12,331 nucleotides of DNA, from positions 1 to 12,331 of the forward strand of contig DXVZ01000169.1 in NCBI GenBank assembly GCA_019417125.1. Direction: 5' to 3'. Positions 6,392 through 12,331 of the stretch are shown one piece after another. Below the pieces are notes generated by a model. It was not told the origin of the DNA. It ran no database searches and saw nothing but the letters and a program-made list of their open reading frames with translations. The position numbers and the translations under genes are program-made. Origin of the DNA: Phascolarctobacterium sp. GTDB taxonomy: Bacteria; Bacillota; Negativicutes; Acidaminococcales; Acidaminococcaceae. Every line of letters starts with the position of its first letter. Positions within the stretch are counted from its first letter, which is position 1.

Positions 6392-7426
6392 TTACTGCGG
6401 TTTTACATTCAAATGTGCAAAAGCCTTAACATCGCCGTAATCAAAATGCCACCATTCCATATCGCTGGCAGTAAAACCTGCCGTCTGCATGGCGCGGCGC
6501 AGCAAATCGCGGCGGTAACGCTCAAGTTCCGTGCCGCCTGCATAAGCCGCATACTGGCGGATGGAAGGTTCATCAAAACCGCTAATCATTTCCACGGTTT
6601 CGCCAGTTGCCAGGCTGTACAGGCTAACGTCGATGCTGCGCCCGGTGTTGTGGCTGAAACCAACCTCAGGCGCTGGCAGCATGCTTTTTTTATCCAGCGG
6701 CAGCGCGTCATAAGCCAGTTTGGAAACCGACCAGGGACGATATGCCTCCCACACTAAAATACCATAGCCGTATGGCTGCAAATACTGCTGTGCCGCTGCT
6801 AAAGCCTGTGCTGCTTCGCCGTATAAAAACGCTTTTTGACTATCCGTCAGCGGCTGTCCAAAGCAGTTGTCTGCCTGGGCGTAGCGCAAATCAAGCTTAA
6901 TGCCGGGCACTGCCTGTGCCAAATCCACAAGCTGCGCCTGCTGCCCATTGCCAAGCTGTGCAGGCATTACCGCCGCATCGGCAGCTGTTTTCAGCTCCTG
7001 CCAGTCGCCGCTGACGGCAAAACGGAACGGCCTGCCGTCCTCGCCGGCAAAAAAACGGCGGCTGTAACGGTTGCCGCCAACACTGCAGGTAATGCCGTAA
7101 CCGTCGCGGCTGCGTTCAATGCGCACGGCAGCGTCCATGTGGTTGAGCGGCCCGCTTTCGTTAATGGTGTAAGAATCAAAATGTTCTTTAAAAAGCGGAT
7201 AGATATTGCTGCCAGCAAAAGTATAATCTTTTTGCCCAAAGCGGTAAACAAGCTCTACCCCGCCCTTGTTTTCGCGCAGCAAAAACTGCTCGCCGTTACC
7301 GTAATACATTCCCAAAATATATTTTAAATCCTTCGGGCAGTCTTTAGGCTCAAAGGCTGGCACGGCAAAAACGCTTCCTGCTCCCAAAAAGCACAGACAT
7401 AACAGCAGGCTTAAAAATTTCTTCAT
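6392..7426 (-). CDS. Exported VanX/DdpX-like D-alanyl-D-alanine dipeptidase with an extra N-terminal domain
   Basis: A 344-residue protein of peptidase family M15D, zinc enzymes that hydrolyse D-Ala-D-Ala dipeptide. Residues 1-21 are a signal peptide (MKKFLSLLLCLC, h-region, SVFA cleavage), so it should act outside the cytoplasm. Residues about 28-140 form an extra, probably beta-rich domain (YYGNGEQFLLRENKG, with NRYSRRF later) loosely like DUF3471. The catalytic domain spans about 165-340: DLRYAQADNCFGQPL (179-193), transition-state Arg in WEAYRP (R230), zinc ligands H259 and D266 with the VanX 7-residue spacing, and EWWHF supplying the base E324 and zinc ligand H327. All VanX catalytic residues are present. 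The ATG overlaps the amidase stop in ATGA (7423-7426), so translation is coupled. Physiological substrate inferred: D-Ala-D-Ala or a related wall-derived dipeptide. Confidence 0.9.
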   Translation of the reverse strand: MKKFLSLLLCLCFLGAGSVFAVPAFEPKDCPKDLKYILGMYYGNGEQFLLRENKGGVELVYRFGQKDYTFAGSNIYPLFKEHFDSYTINESGPLNHMDAAVRIERSRDGYGITCSVGGNRYSRRFFAGEDGRPFRFAVSGDWQELKTAADAAVMPAQLGNGQQAQLVDLAQAVPGIKLDLRYAQADNCFGQPLTDSQKAFLYGEAAQALAAAQQYLQPYGYGILVWEAYRPWSVSKLAYDALPLDKKSMLPAPEVGFSHNTGRSIDVSLYSLATGETVEMISGFDEPSIRQYAAYAGGTELERYRRDLLRRAMQTAGFTASDMEWWHFDYGDVKAFAHLNVKPQ

Positions 7427-8205
7427 AGTTTCATCAACTCCGACCTTACGTCTTTTAAAACATTCATATATTCGTTGGCTTTGTCAATTTGGCTTAAATC
7501 AATATCGCAGTAAATAATTTCTTCTTCTTCGCCGCCCACGGCAAGTACTTTGCCAAACGGGTCAACTACCACGGAATGCCCATAAAATTTTTGGTCGTGA
7601 AACTTACCGGCACAGTTTACGCCGACGATAAAAGTGTGGTTCTCCAGCGCGCGGGCGCGTGTAAACAGCTCCCAAATGCCGCCGCGGATTTTTGGCCATT
7701 CGGCAGGCACAAAAATAATTTTCGCGCCCTGCAAAGCCATGTGGCGGTATAATTCCGGGAAGCGCAAATCATAGCAGATTGTCGAAGCGCAGGTAACTCC
7801 TTCCAGCTCGTAAGTGTTAAAATCGCTGCCCGGCTGAAAGAAACGCTGTTCGTTAAACATGCTGAACAAATGCAGCTTGCTGTAACAAAAAACGATTTCG
7901 CCTTTTTTATCAATAATCACCGTAGTATTATACACATTGCCGTCGCCCTTGCGCAAGGGTATTGAACCCGCCACAACGGCGCAGCTGTTTTGTGCGGCAA
8001 TGCGGCGCACTTCTTCAATTACCGGTCCGTTCAGATATTCCGCGTCTTTGCTTAAATGCCCCAGCGAATAACCCGTCGTCCAAATTTCGGGCAGCACGGC
8101 GATATCTGCCTGCGGCGCTGCCTGCTGCAATAATTTGCAGGCTTTTTTTACATTGCCTTCTTTATTTTTCTCCAACACTTCCATCTGTACAAGCGCTACT
8201 TTCAA
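7423..8205 (-). CDS. Nitrilase-superfamily carbon-nitrogen hydrolase (omega-amidase-like)
   Basis: A 260-residue cytoplasmic amidase. The Glu-Lys-Cys triad is clear: E40 in LPEIWTTGY, K110 in SKLHLF, and C144 in TICYDLRFPELYR. The SKLHLF pattern, an FxPG-type loop and the CYDLRFPE elbow place it with Nit2/YafV/MtnU-type omega-amidases, which hydrolyse 2-oxoglutaramate or 2-oxosuccinamate; the substrate here is inferred. Start choice: an ATG at 8223 is in frame and overlaps the kinase stop, but it has no good Shine-Dalgarno site. The TTG at 8205 has GGAGGG (8212-8217) just upstream and gives the usual family start MKVALVQM, so it is preferred. The gene sits between the sensor kinase and the dipeptidase, overlapping the latter by 4 bases. 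Confidence 0.9.
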   Translation of the reverse strand: MKVALVQMEVLEKNKEGNVKKACKLLQQAAPQADIAVLPEIWTTGYSLGHLSKDAEYLNGPVIEEVRRIAAQNSCAVVAGSIPLRKGDGNVYNTTVIIDKKGEIVFCYSKLHLFSMFNEQRFFQPGSDFNTYELEGVTCASTICYDLRFPELYRHMALQGAKIIFVPAEWPKIRGGIWELFTRARALENHTFIVGVNCAGKFHDQKFYGHSVVVDPFGKVLAVGGEEEEIIYCDIDLSQIDKANEYMNVLKDVRSELMKL

Positions 8206-8211
8206 AACTGT

Positions 8212-8217
8212 CCCTCC
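8212..8217 (-). promoter_or_regulatory. Shine-Dalgarno site that supports the TTG start of the amidase
   Basis: GGAGGG on the minus strand; the GGAGG core ends 7 bases before the TTG at 8205. It lies inside the longer ATG-initiated frame from 8223, which therefore would begin upstream of its own ribosome site. Confidence 0.75.
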
Positions 8218-8219
8218 AA

Positions 8220-9755
8220 TCATTCCGCTATAACTTTTTCTTTCGGAAAAGTAATTTCAAACCTTGTGCCCTCGCCAAGTTTGCTGAACACCTGCACTTT
8301 GGCGCCATGCATACGGATAATTTCCCTGGCAATGGCAAGCCCCAGCCCAGTGCCTGGCACATTGCGCGAATGCGATTTATCAACCTTGTAAAAGCGTTCC
8401 CAAATAAATGGTAAATCTTCTTCCGGTATACCCGGGCCCTGGTCGGATATCGTCATTTTAACGCTGCCGTCATCCTGCAATTCGGTTACAAATGCTACAG
8501 TGCCGTTTTCCGGCGTGTATTTCAAGGCGTTGTCGCCAATAATCAGCACCAGCTGCACCATTTGGTCGCCCTGGCCCATAATCTGTATTTTTTCATCAAC
8601 ATGCACCAGCAGCTTAACATTTCTTTCAACAGCGTTCACCATCAGCTTTTCCGCCACGTTGCGCACTATCGCGCCCAGCGGCAGCGGCTGCATTTTAGCT
8701 GGGGCAAGTTCATCAGCCGCCTGCATACGGCTGATGTCCAAAAGTTCGCGTATCATGCGCTCCAGGCGCATGGTTTCTTCGTTTATCAACAAGCGGTAAC
8801 GCTGAATCATATCCTTATCGGTAACTGTGCCGTCGCTGATAGCCTCGTTGTAGCCGCGGATGATTGTCAGCGGCGTACGCAGCTCATGCGATACGTTGGC
8901 GACAAAATCGCGGCGTATTTTTTCAGCGCGTTCCGTTTTCGCTACAAACGCACTTAAATCGTTGCCAAGCGCGTTAAGCGCCTTGCCCAGCTGCGCTACC
9001 TCATCCTGCCCGCGCACGGCAACCTTGCGCGTATAATCGCCTGCGGCAATCGCCATAGCGCTGTCTTTCATGGAAACCAACGGTTTAATAATGGTTCTGG
9101 CAAGGCTGCGCACCATAAACATGCTTAAAATAAGCGCCAAAATTGCTACAATAGAAGTATAAATGTAAATATCGCGCAAAAAGCTATCAAAACCGCTTAA
9201 CGGCTGTGCCAGCAAAATAGCGCCGCGCACCTGCCCCTGTTTACCGTAAGGCACGCCTACAAGCATAACCTGCTCTTTGTAATACGGGTGGTATATTTGC
9301 GACTGGACTGATTTACCGCTGTACACATCCTTTAAAATACTTATAACCTTAGCGTCAAGCTTGCCGCTTTTTATTTCCTTGGTAATTTCAGCGGTCGAAC
9401 CTGCCTGCATTGTTAAATCCTTAATGCCGGGGCGGGTGCCGTCCAGTTTGTAACCAGTGTTGATATTGGACGCCGCCAAAAGCTCAAACTTTTCATCAAA
9501 CAGCCATATTCTGGCGCCGACAAGACTGTCGACAGCAAACACATAGCGGTTCAGCGTTTCCCGGCTGCTGTCGTATTCCATAAAATATTCTACTGTCGCG
9601 GCCATCTCATTGCCTTTTTCTTCCAGCTCCTGCTCCTTACTCTTAAAAAAATAATCGGCGATAAGATAGGAGATACCTGCCGTAACGCCGACTACTATAA
9701 CCATAATCAGAGCCATGAAGCTATACATCAGCCTTGTACTCAGAGACTTATTCAT
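8220..9755 (-). CDS. Membrane sensor histidine kinase (HAMP, HisKA, HATPase)
   Basis: A 511-residue two-component sensor. TM1 is about 11-34; an extracytoplasmic segment of about 160 residues (38-196) looks like a Cache/PDC-type fold (ARIWLFDEKFELLAAS, later VMLVGVPY); TM2 is about 197-216; HAMP about 216-270; HisKA with phospho-acceptor H290 in FVANVSHELRTPLT. The ATPase domain has N409 in GDNALKYTP, DQGPGIP (438-444), the F box FIWERFYK and GTGLGLA (468-474). There is no PAS domain, unlike ResE. Odd: the first Asn of the usual N-x-x-x-N box is Ile (I405). The ATG overlaps the response regulator stop in ATGA (9752-9755), so the two are a cognate pair; the signal is unknown. The neighbouring wall dipeptidase suggests an envelope cue, which is inference. 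Confidence 0.95.
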   Translation of the reverse strand: MNKSLSTRLMYSFMALIMVIVVGVTAGISYLIADYFFKSKEQELEEKGNEMAATVEYFMEYDSSRETLNRYVFAVDSLVGARIWLFDEKFELLAASNINTGYKLDGTRPGIKDLTMQAGSTAEITKEIKSGKLDAKVISILKDVYSGKSVQSQIYHPYYKEQVMLVGVPYGKQGQVRGAILLAQPLSGFDSFLRDIYIYTSIVAILALILSMFMVRSLARTIIKPLVSMKDSAMAIAAGDYTRKVAVRGQDEVAQLGKALNALGNDLSAFVAKTERAEKIRRDFVANVSHELRTPLTIIRGYNEAISDGTVTDKDMIQRYRLLINEETMRLERMIRELLDISRMQAADELAPAKMQPLPLGAIVRNVAEKLMVNAVERNVKLLVHVDEKIQIMGQGDQMVQLVLIIGDNALKYTPENGTVAFVTELQDDGSVKMTISDQGPGIPEEDLPFIWERFYKVDKSHSRNVPGTGLGLAIAREIIRMHGAKVQVFSKLGEGTRFEITFPKEKVIAE

Positions 9756-10459
9756 TTTTTGTCTTTAACCTCAAATTTATAGCCTACACCCCAAATGGTC
9801 GTAATATCCCAGTCCGAATCGGCAGGAATATTAAGTTTTTGCCTAATACGTTTAATATGAGTATCAACCGTGCGCGTATCGCCGTAATACGAATAGCCCC
9901 AAATTGTTTCCAAAAGCTGATTGCGCGAAAACGCCTTGCCTGGGTTGGACGCCAGGCACCACAAAAGTTCCATTTCTTTTGCGGTAAAAGTCATTTTTTT
10001 GCCGAAAGCAATAACCTGGTATTTTTCCATATCAATGCTCAGTCCGCGGTATTCAATATGTGAACGTCCGCCGTTTTCTTCTTTTTTAACAGACGTGCTT
10101 CTGCGCAGAACGGCCTTAACCCTGGCAATAACCTCGCGGTTATTAAACGGTTTGGTAATATAGTCGTCCGCACCGATTTCCAGCCCCAAAATGCGGTCAT
10201 CGTCATCGTCCTTTGCCGTCAGCATAATAATAGGTATATCGCTCATTTTGCGGACCTGCTTGCAAACTTCCAGCCCGTCCAGCACCGGCATCATAATATC
10301 CAAAATAATAATATCCGGTTTATCCGATTGTACTTTTAAAATAGCTTCCGCGCCGTCGGCGGCCTCTATTACATCAAAGCCTTCTTTTTCGCAGTAAATT
10401 TTTAGTATTTCCCTAATCGGCGCTTCGTCATCAGCAATCAAAACTTTTTGTTTATCCAT
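9752..10459 (-). CDS. OmpR/PhoB-family response regulator, ResD-like
   Basis: A 235-residue DNA-binding response regulator. The receiver domain (about 4-118) has the acidic pair D10-D11, phospho-acceptor D54 in IIILDIMMP, T81 in MLTAK and K103 in ITKPF. The winged-helix domain (about 135-232) ends in YYGDTRTVDTHIKRIRQKL and TTIWGVGYKFEV, very close to the equivalent ends of B. subtilis ResD, which controls respiration genes. The resemblance covers both domains, but this subfamily also includes many wall and stress regulators, so no symbol is given. Start: the ATG at 10459 gives MDKQKVLIADDE with GGTGG 5 bases upstream; a longer frame from 10489 would run through the promoter region. First gene of the operon with the kinase, amidase and dipeptidase. 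Confidence 0.93.
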   Translation of the reverse strand: MDKQKVLIADDEAPIREILKIYCEKEGFDVIEAADGAEAILKVQSDKPDIIILDIMMPVLDGLEVCKQVRKMSDIPIIMLTAKDDDDDRILGLEIGADDYITKPFNNREVIARVKAVLRRSTSVKKEENGGRSHIEYRGLSIDMEKYQVIAFGKKMTFTAKEMELLWCLASNPGKAFSRNQLLETIWGYSYYGDTRTVDTHIKRIRQKLNIPADSDWDITTIWGVGYKFEVKDKK

Positions 10460-10490
10460 CTTTACCACCGCCATTACTGTTATTAGCAAT

Positions 10491-10496
10491 ATTATA
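10491..10496 (-). promoter_or_regulatory. Candidate -10 element of the response regulator operon
   Basis: A perfect TATAAT on the minus strand, about 25 bases from a likely start to the ATG at 10459. There is no recognisable -35 at the right distance; that space is filled by a dyad, as expected of an activator-dependent or autoregulated promoter. Confidence 0.5.
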
Positions 10497-10497
10497 C

Positions 10498-10527
10498 AAT
10501 AAAACCCGGCGTTTGGGGCGTTTTATT
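10498..10527. repeat. Dyad and short direct repeat upstream of the response regulator -10
   Basis: AATAAAAC (10498-10505) and GTTTTATT (10520-10527) form perfect 8-base arms with a 14-base centre. Within it GGCGTTT occurs twice (10508-10514 and 10517-10523) with a 9-base period. It sits exactly where a -35 box should be, so it may be a regulator site. Confidence 0.45.
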
Positions 10528-10571
10528 AATATGCTTTCACAAAAATATTACAAAAAAGGAATATAACCGGC

Positions 10572-10617
10572 AAAAAAATAAACTACCAACAAAGCAGTGC
10601 TTCATTGATAGTTTATT
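10572..10617 (-). terminator. Long intrinsic terminator after the NlpC/P60 gene
   Basis: On the minus strand, a stem running 10617-10599 and 10595-10577: 19 base pairs with three G-U wobbles and a 3-base loop, followed by seven T (10578-10572). It starts 8 bases after the NlpC/P60 stop and separates that gene from the response regulator operon. Confidence 0.92.
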
Positions 10618-10624
10618 AATGCTG

Positions 10625-11299
10625 TTAAATAACGCGGCATGCACCGTAATAACGTGCGCCCCAATAACCAGTAAATGCGGAAGAAACCGTTACACCAGTA
10701 CTGGAACCCGCATGGATGAACTGTCCGTTGCCAAGGTAAATACCGCAATGTGACGGACCGGGCTCATAAGTGCTGAAGAAGATCAAATCGCCAGGGCGCA
10801 GCTGGCTGGCACTAATCTGGCGCCCGCTGTACATCTGCACATCAGCAGTACGCGGAAGGCTGATGCCAGCACGCGCAAAAGCATATTGGGTAAAACCGGA
10901 GCAGTCAAAACCATAAACGCTGGTTCCGCCAAAAACATACGGTGTGCCAATTACGCCGTATGCCGCACGGATAACATTTCTTACCGTCGCGCTCCTGCCG
11001 GAACGGTTGGGCGGCATTGGTTTCTGCATCAAAGCGGTATAGGTAGCTTCGCCGATTATTCCGTCAACTTCTAACTGTTGATCCGCCTGGAAGCGTTTGA
11101 CAGCGGCTTCCGTTTCAGAACCGAAATCACCGTCAAGCTGTTTAATCTGATACTTCAATTCAACCAAGCGTTTTTGAATAGCCAAGACTTCTGGGCCGTT
11201 ATCCCCGTATTCAAACGAGGCTAAGGCTGTCGCCATATTTGCTACACAGAACACACAAGTCAATACCAAACAAAGGAACCTCTTTTTTATCACCCACAT
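10625..11299 (-). CDS. Exported NlpC/P60 peptidoglycan endopeptidase with a peptidoglycan-binding domain
   Basis: A 224-residue secreted wall hydrolase. Residues 1-27 are a signal peptide ending ATALA. Residues about 29-93 are a PG_binding_1 domain (GDNGPEVLAIQKRLVELKY, LDGDFGSETEAAVKRFQ, VDGIIGEATYTAL). The catalytic NlpC/P60 domain (about 106-224) has Cys133 in FDCSGFTQYAF, His184 in SHCGIYLGNG and His196 in FIHA; the 51- and 12-residue spacings equal those of the Cys-His-His triad of E. coli Spr (MepS). Such enzymes cut the peptide stem or cross-links of peptidoglycan. The ATG at 11299 is chosen because AAGGA (11304-11308) lies 4 bases upstream and the signal peptide starts properly; a GTG two codons later is possible. 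Monocistronic, with its own strong promoter and terminator. Confidence 0.95.
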   Translation of the reverse strand: MWVIKKRFLCLVLTCVFCVANMATALASFEYGDNGPEVLAIQKRLVELKYQIKQLDGDFGSETEAAVKRFQADQQLEVDGIIGEATYTALMQKPMPPNRSGRSATVRNVIRAAYGVIGTPYVFGGTSVYGFDCSGFTQYAFARAGISLPRTADVQMYSGRQISASQLRPGDLIFFSTYEPGPSHCGIYLGNGQFIHAGSSTGVTVSSAFTGYWGARYYGACRVI

Positions 11300-11313
11300 C
11301 ACTTCCTTGTGCC

Positions 11314-11362
11314 TTTTATAAACAAGTAAATTATAACACAAAATGGCTTTTTTGTAAACAAG
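11314..11362 (-). repeat. Near-identical 13-base direct repeats flanking the NlpC/P60 promoter
   Basis: CTTGTTTACAAAA (11350-11362) and CTTGTTTATAAAA (11314-11326) on the minus strand differ at one base and are offset by 36. One copy covers the -35 and the other lies in the leader. They could be paired regulator sites or an AT-rich coincidence. Confidence 0.4.
11330..11358 (-). promoter_or_regulatory. Strong extended -10 promoter for the NlpC/P60 gene
   Basis: On the minus strand, TTTACA (11353-11358), 17 bases, TATAAT (11330-11335) preceded by TGT. The string TGTGTTATAAT is identical to that in the YlbF/murB promoter. The -35 begins just after the glycosyltransferase stop. Confidence 0.78.
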
Positions 11363-11364
11363 AA

Positions 11365-12300
11365 CTACCGTTTGCCAATGTGTCTGCCCACAATATACAG
11401 TGGTCTTTGCTTTACTTCTTCAAAAATACGGCCTATATATTCGCCTAAAATGCCGATGCCCACAAGCTGGATGCCGCCTAAAAAAAGTACGCTCGCCGTC
11501 ATTGTCGCCCAACCTGGCACTGCGTCATCTGCAACATATTTTACATAAAGTACGTGCAGAATTACCAAAAAACTCATTAAACCGAACACAATACCTATAT
11601 AAAACGCCCAGCGCAGCGGTAAATTTGAAAAAGAAGTTATTCCGTCCAGCGCAAAATGCAGCATCTTGTGCAAATTAAATTTGGAATGGCCGGCAAAACG
11701 CGGCGGGGCAGTAAATTCAAAAGTTGCCACTTTAAAGCCCAGCGTATTAACCAGCCCGCGAATAAAACGCGCGCGCTCGCGGTAACGTCTGAACGCCTCC
11801 ACTGCAACTTTGTCCATCAGGCGGAAATCACTGCCGCCGGGTGTAATTTCAACTTTAGACATGGAATTGATGATTTTATAATATACTTTAGAAGTAATGT
11901 TTTTAAAAAATGAAGCGTCTTCCGTTGCCGTGCGTACCGTCTGCACAATTTGGTAACCGTCTTCCCACAGCTTTAAAAGTTCAGGAATAAGTTCGGGCGG
12001 ATGCTGCAAATCGCCGTCCATGGTAATAACGGCATCGCCGTCTGCGTTATCCAGCCCGCAGGTCAGCGCCAGCTGATGCCCATAATTGCGCGACAAAAAG
12101 TACGCCTGCACATGGGTGTCCTGCTCCGCCATTTCCGCCATAATCATATGGCTTTTATCGCTCGAACCGTCATCTATAAAAATCAGCTCGTAATCGTAAG
12201 GCAACCCTGCCATAACGGCAGCAAGCCTTTTATGAAACTCCTGCAAATTATCTTCTTCATTATAAACAGGTACAACAAACGATATCAATTTCACGCTCAA
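11365..12300 (-). CDS. GtrB/DPM1-like family 2 glycosyltransferase
   Basis: A 311-residue membrane-anchored enzyme that, by family, transfers a sugar from a nucleotide sugar to polyprenyl phosphate on the cytoplasmic face, to feed wall polymer, O-antigen or lipid modification. The GT-A domain (1-225) has FVVPVYNEEDNL (8-19), FIDDGSSD (41-48), the metal-binding DGD in TMDGDLQHPP (D95, D97), and the R-x-x-G-H-S-K-F-N-L motif (201-210). Two transmembrane helices follow (about 229-255 and 265-288), then the typical LGEYIGRIFEEVKQRPLYIV tail. This order matches GtrB, YkcC and CsbB proteins. Start: TTG at 12300 with AAAAGG (12308-12313) 7 bases upstream; a GTG two codons later is less well placed. 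Upstream context is cut by the window edge. No terminator separates it from the NlpC/P60 promoter. Confidence 0.92.
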   Translation of the reverse strand: MSVKLISFVVPVYNEEDNLQEFHKRLAAVMAGLPYDYELIFIDDGSSDKSHMIMAEMAEQDTHVQAYFLSRNYGHQLALTCGLDNADGDAVITMDGDLQHPPELIPELLKLWEDGYQIVQTVRTATEDASFFKNITSKVYYKIINSMSKVEITPGGSDFRLMDKVAVEAFRRYRERARFIRGLVNTLGFKVATFEFTAPPRFAGHSKFNLHKMLHFALDGITSFSNLPLRWAFYIGIVFGLMSFLVILHVLYVKYVADDAVPGWATMTASVLFLGGIQLVGIGILGEYIGRIFEEVKQRPLYIVGRHIGKR

Positions 12301-12331
12301 GACACAACCTTTTATCTAAATTACTTTATTA

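Noticed and set aside
6836..7327. A 163-codon open frame on the plus strand
   Set aside because: It is opposite the VanX-like gene, whose catalytic motifs prove the minus strand is coding; its composition looks like an antisense artefact.
6392..10459. A glycopeptide (vancomycin) resistance cluster, because a two-component system and a VanX-like gene are together
   Set aside because: No D-Ala-D-Lac ligase (VanA/B) or VanH dehydrogenase is present, and this enzyme has a signal peptide, whereas VanX must act in the cytoplasm to remove D-Ala-D-Ala before ligation.
1..12331. Insertion sequences, integrase sites, CRISPR repeats, tRNA genes, T-box or riboswitch leaders
   Set aside because: All intergenic gaps are under 200 bases and were read through; none shows transposase remnants, regular repeats, cloverleaf sequence or a recognisable T-box or riboswitch core.

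Overview
The window carries eleven protein genes: ten look complete and one is cut by the left edge. There are no rRNA, tRNA, CRISPR or mobile elements. The organism looks like a low-to-mid GC member of the Firmicutes, most likely a diderm class such as Negativicutes. This rests on a YlbF/YmcA-family protein, a ResD-like regulator, strong A/G-rich Shine-Dalgarno sequences, AT-rich sigma-A-type promoters and frequent GTG/TTG starts. The class-level placement is inference from protein style, not from a search.

Layout. Positions 1-392 (minus) hold the first 130 residues of a class IV PLP enzyme resembling D-amino acid aminotransferase. A divergent intergenic region with abutting promoters separates it from the only plus-strand gene, a CPA2 cation/proton antiporter (576-2894). 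A bidirectional hairpin terminator (about 2911-2965) lies between that gene and a convergent minus-strand pair: a 519-residue protein with no assigned function, then a small zinc-ribbon membrane protein. Next on the minus strand, transcribed right to left from about 10.5 kb, is a tight run: OmpR-type response regulator, sensor histidine kinase, nitrilase-family amidase, exported VanX-like D,D-dipeptidase, then (behind an extra promoter) a YlbF-family protein and murB, ending at a hairpin terminator at 5034-5055. At the right end are an NlpC/P60 peptidoglycan hydrolase with its own promoter and a very long terminator hairpin, and a GtrB-like family 2 glycosyltransferase.

How it fits together. 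Much of the content concerns the cell envelope: D-amino acid metabolism (possible aminotransferase), peptidoglycan precursor synthesis (MurB), removal of D-Ala-D-Ala-type dipeptides (VanX-like), peptide cross-bridge cleavage (NlpC/P60) and polyprenyl-linked sugar transfer (GtrB-like). The two-component system is joined to the amidase and dipeptidase genes by 4-base overlaps or embedded Shine-Dalgarno sites, so these four genes are probably one operon.

The most unusual points are the aminotransferase-like protein missing two sets of expected active-site residues, the VanX-family enzyme with a signal peptide and an extra N-terminal domain in an operon with a two-component system, the unassigned 519-residue protein paired with a zinc-ribbon membrane protein, and several dyads lying on promoter elements.
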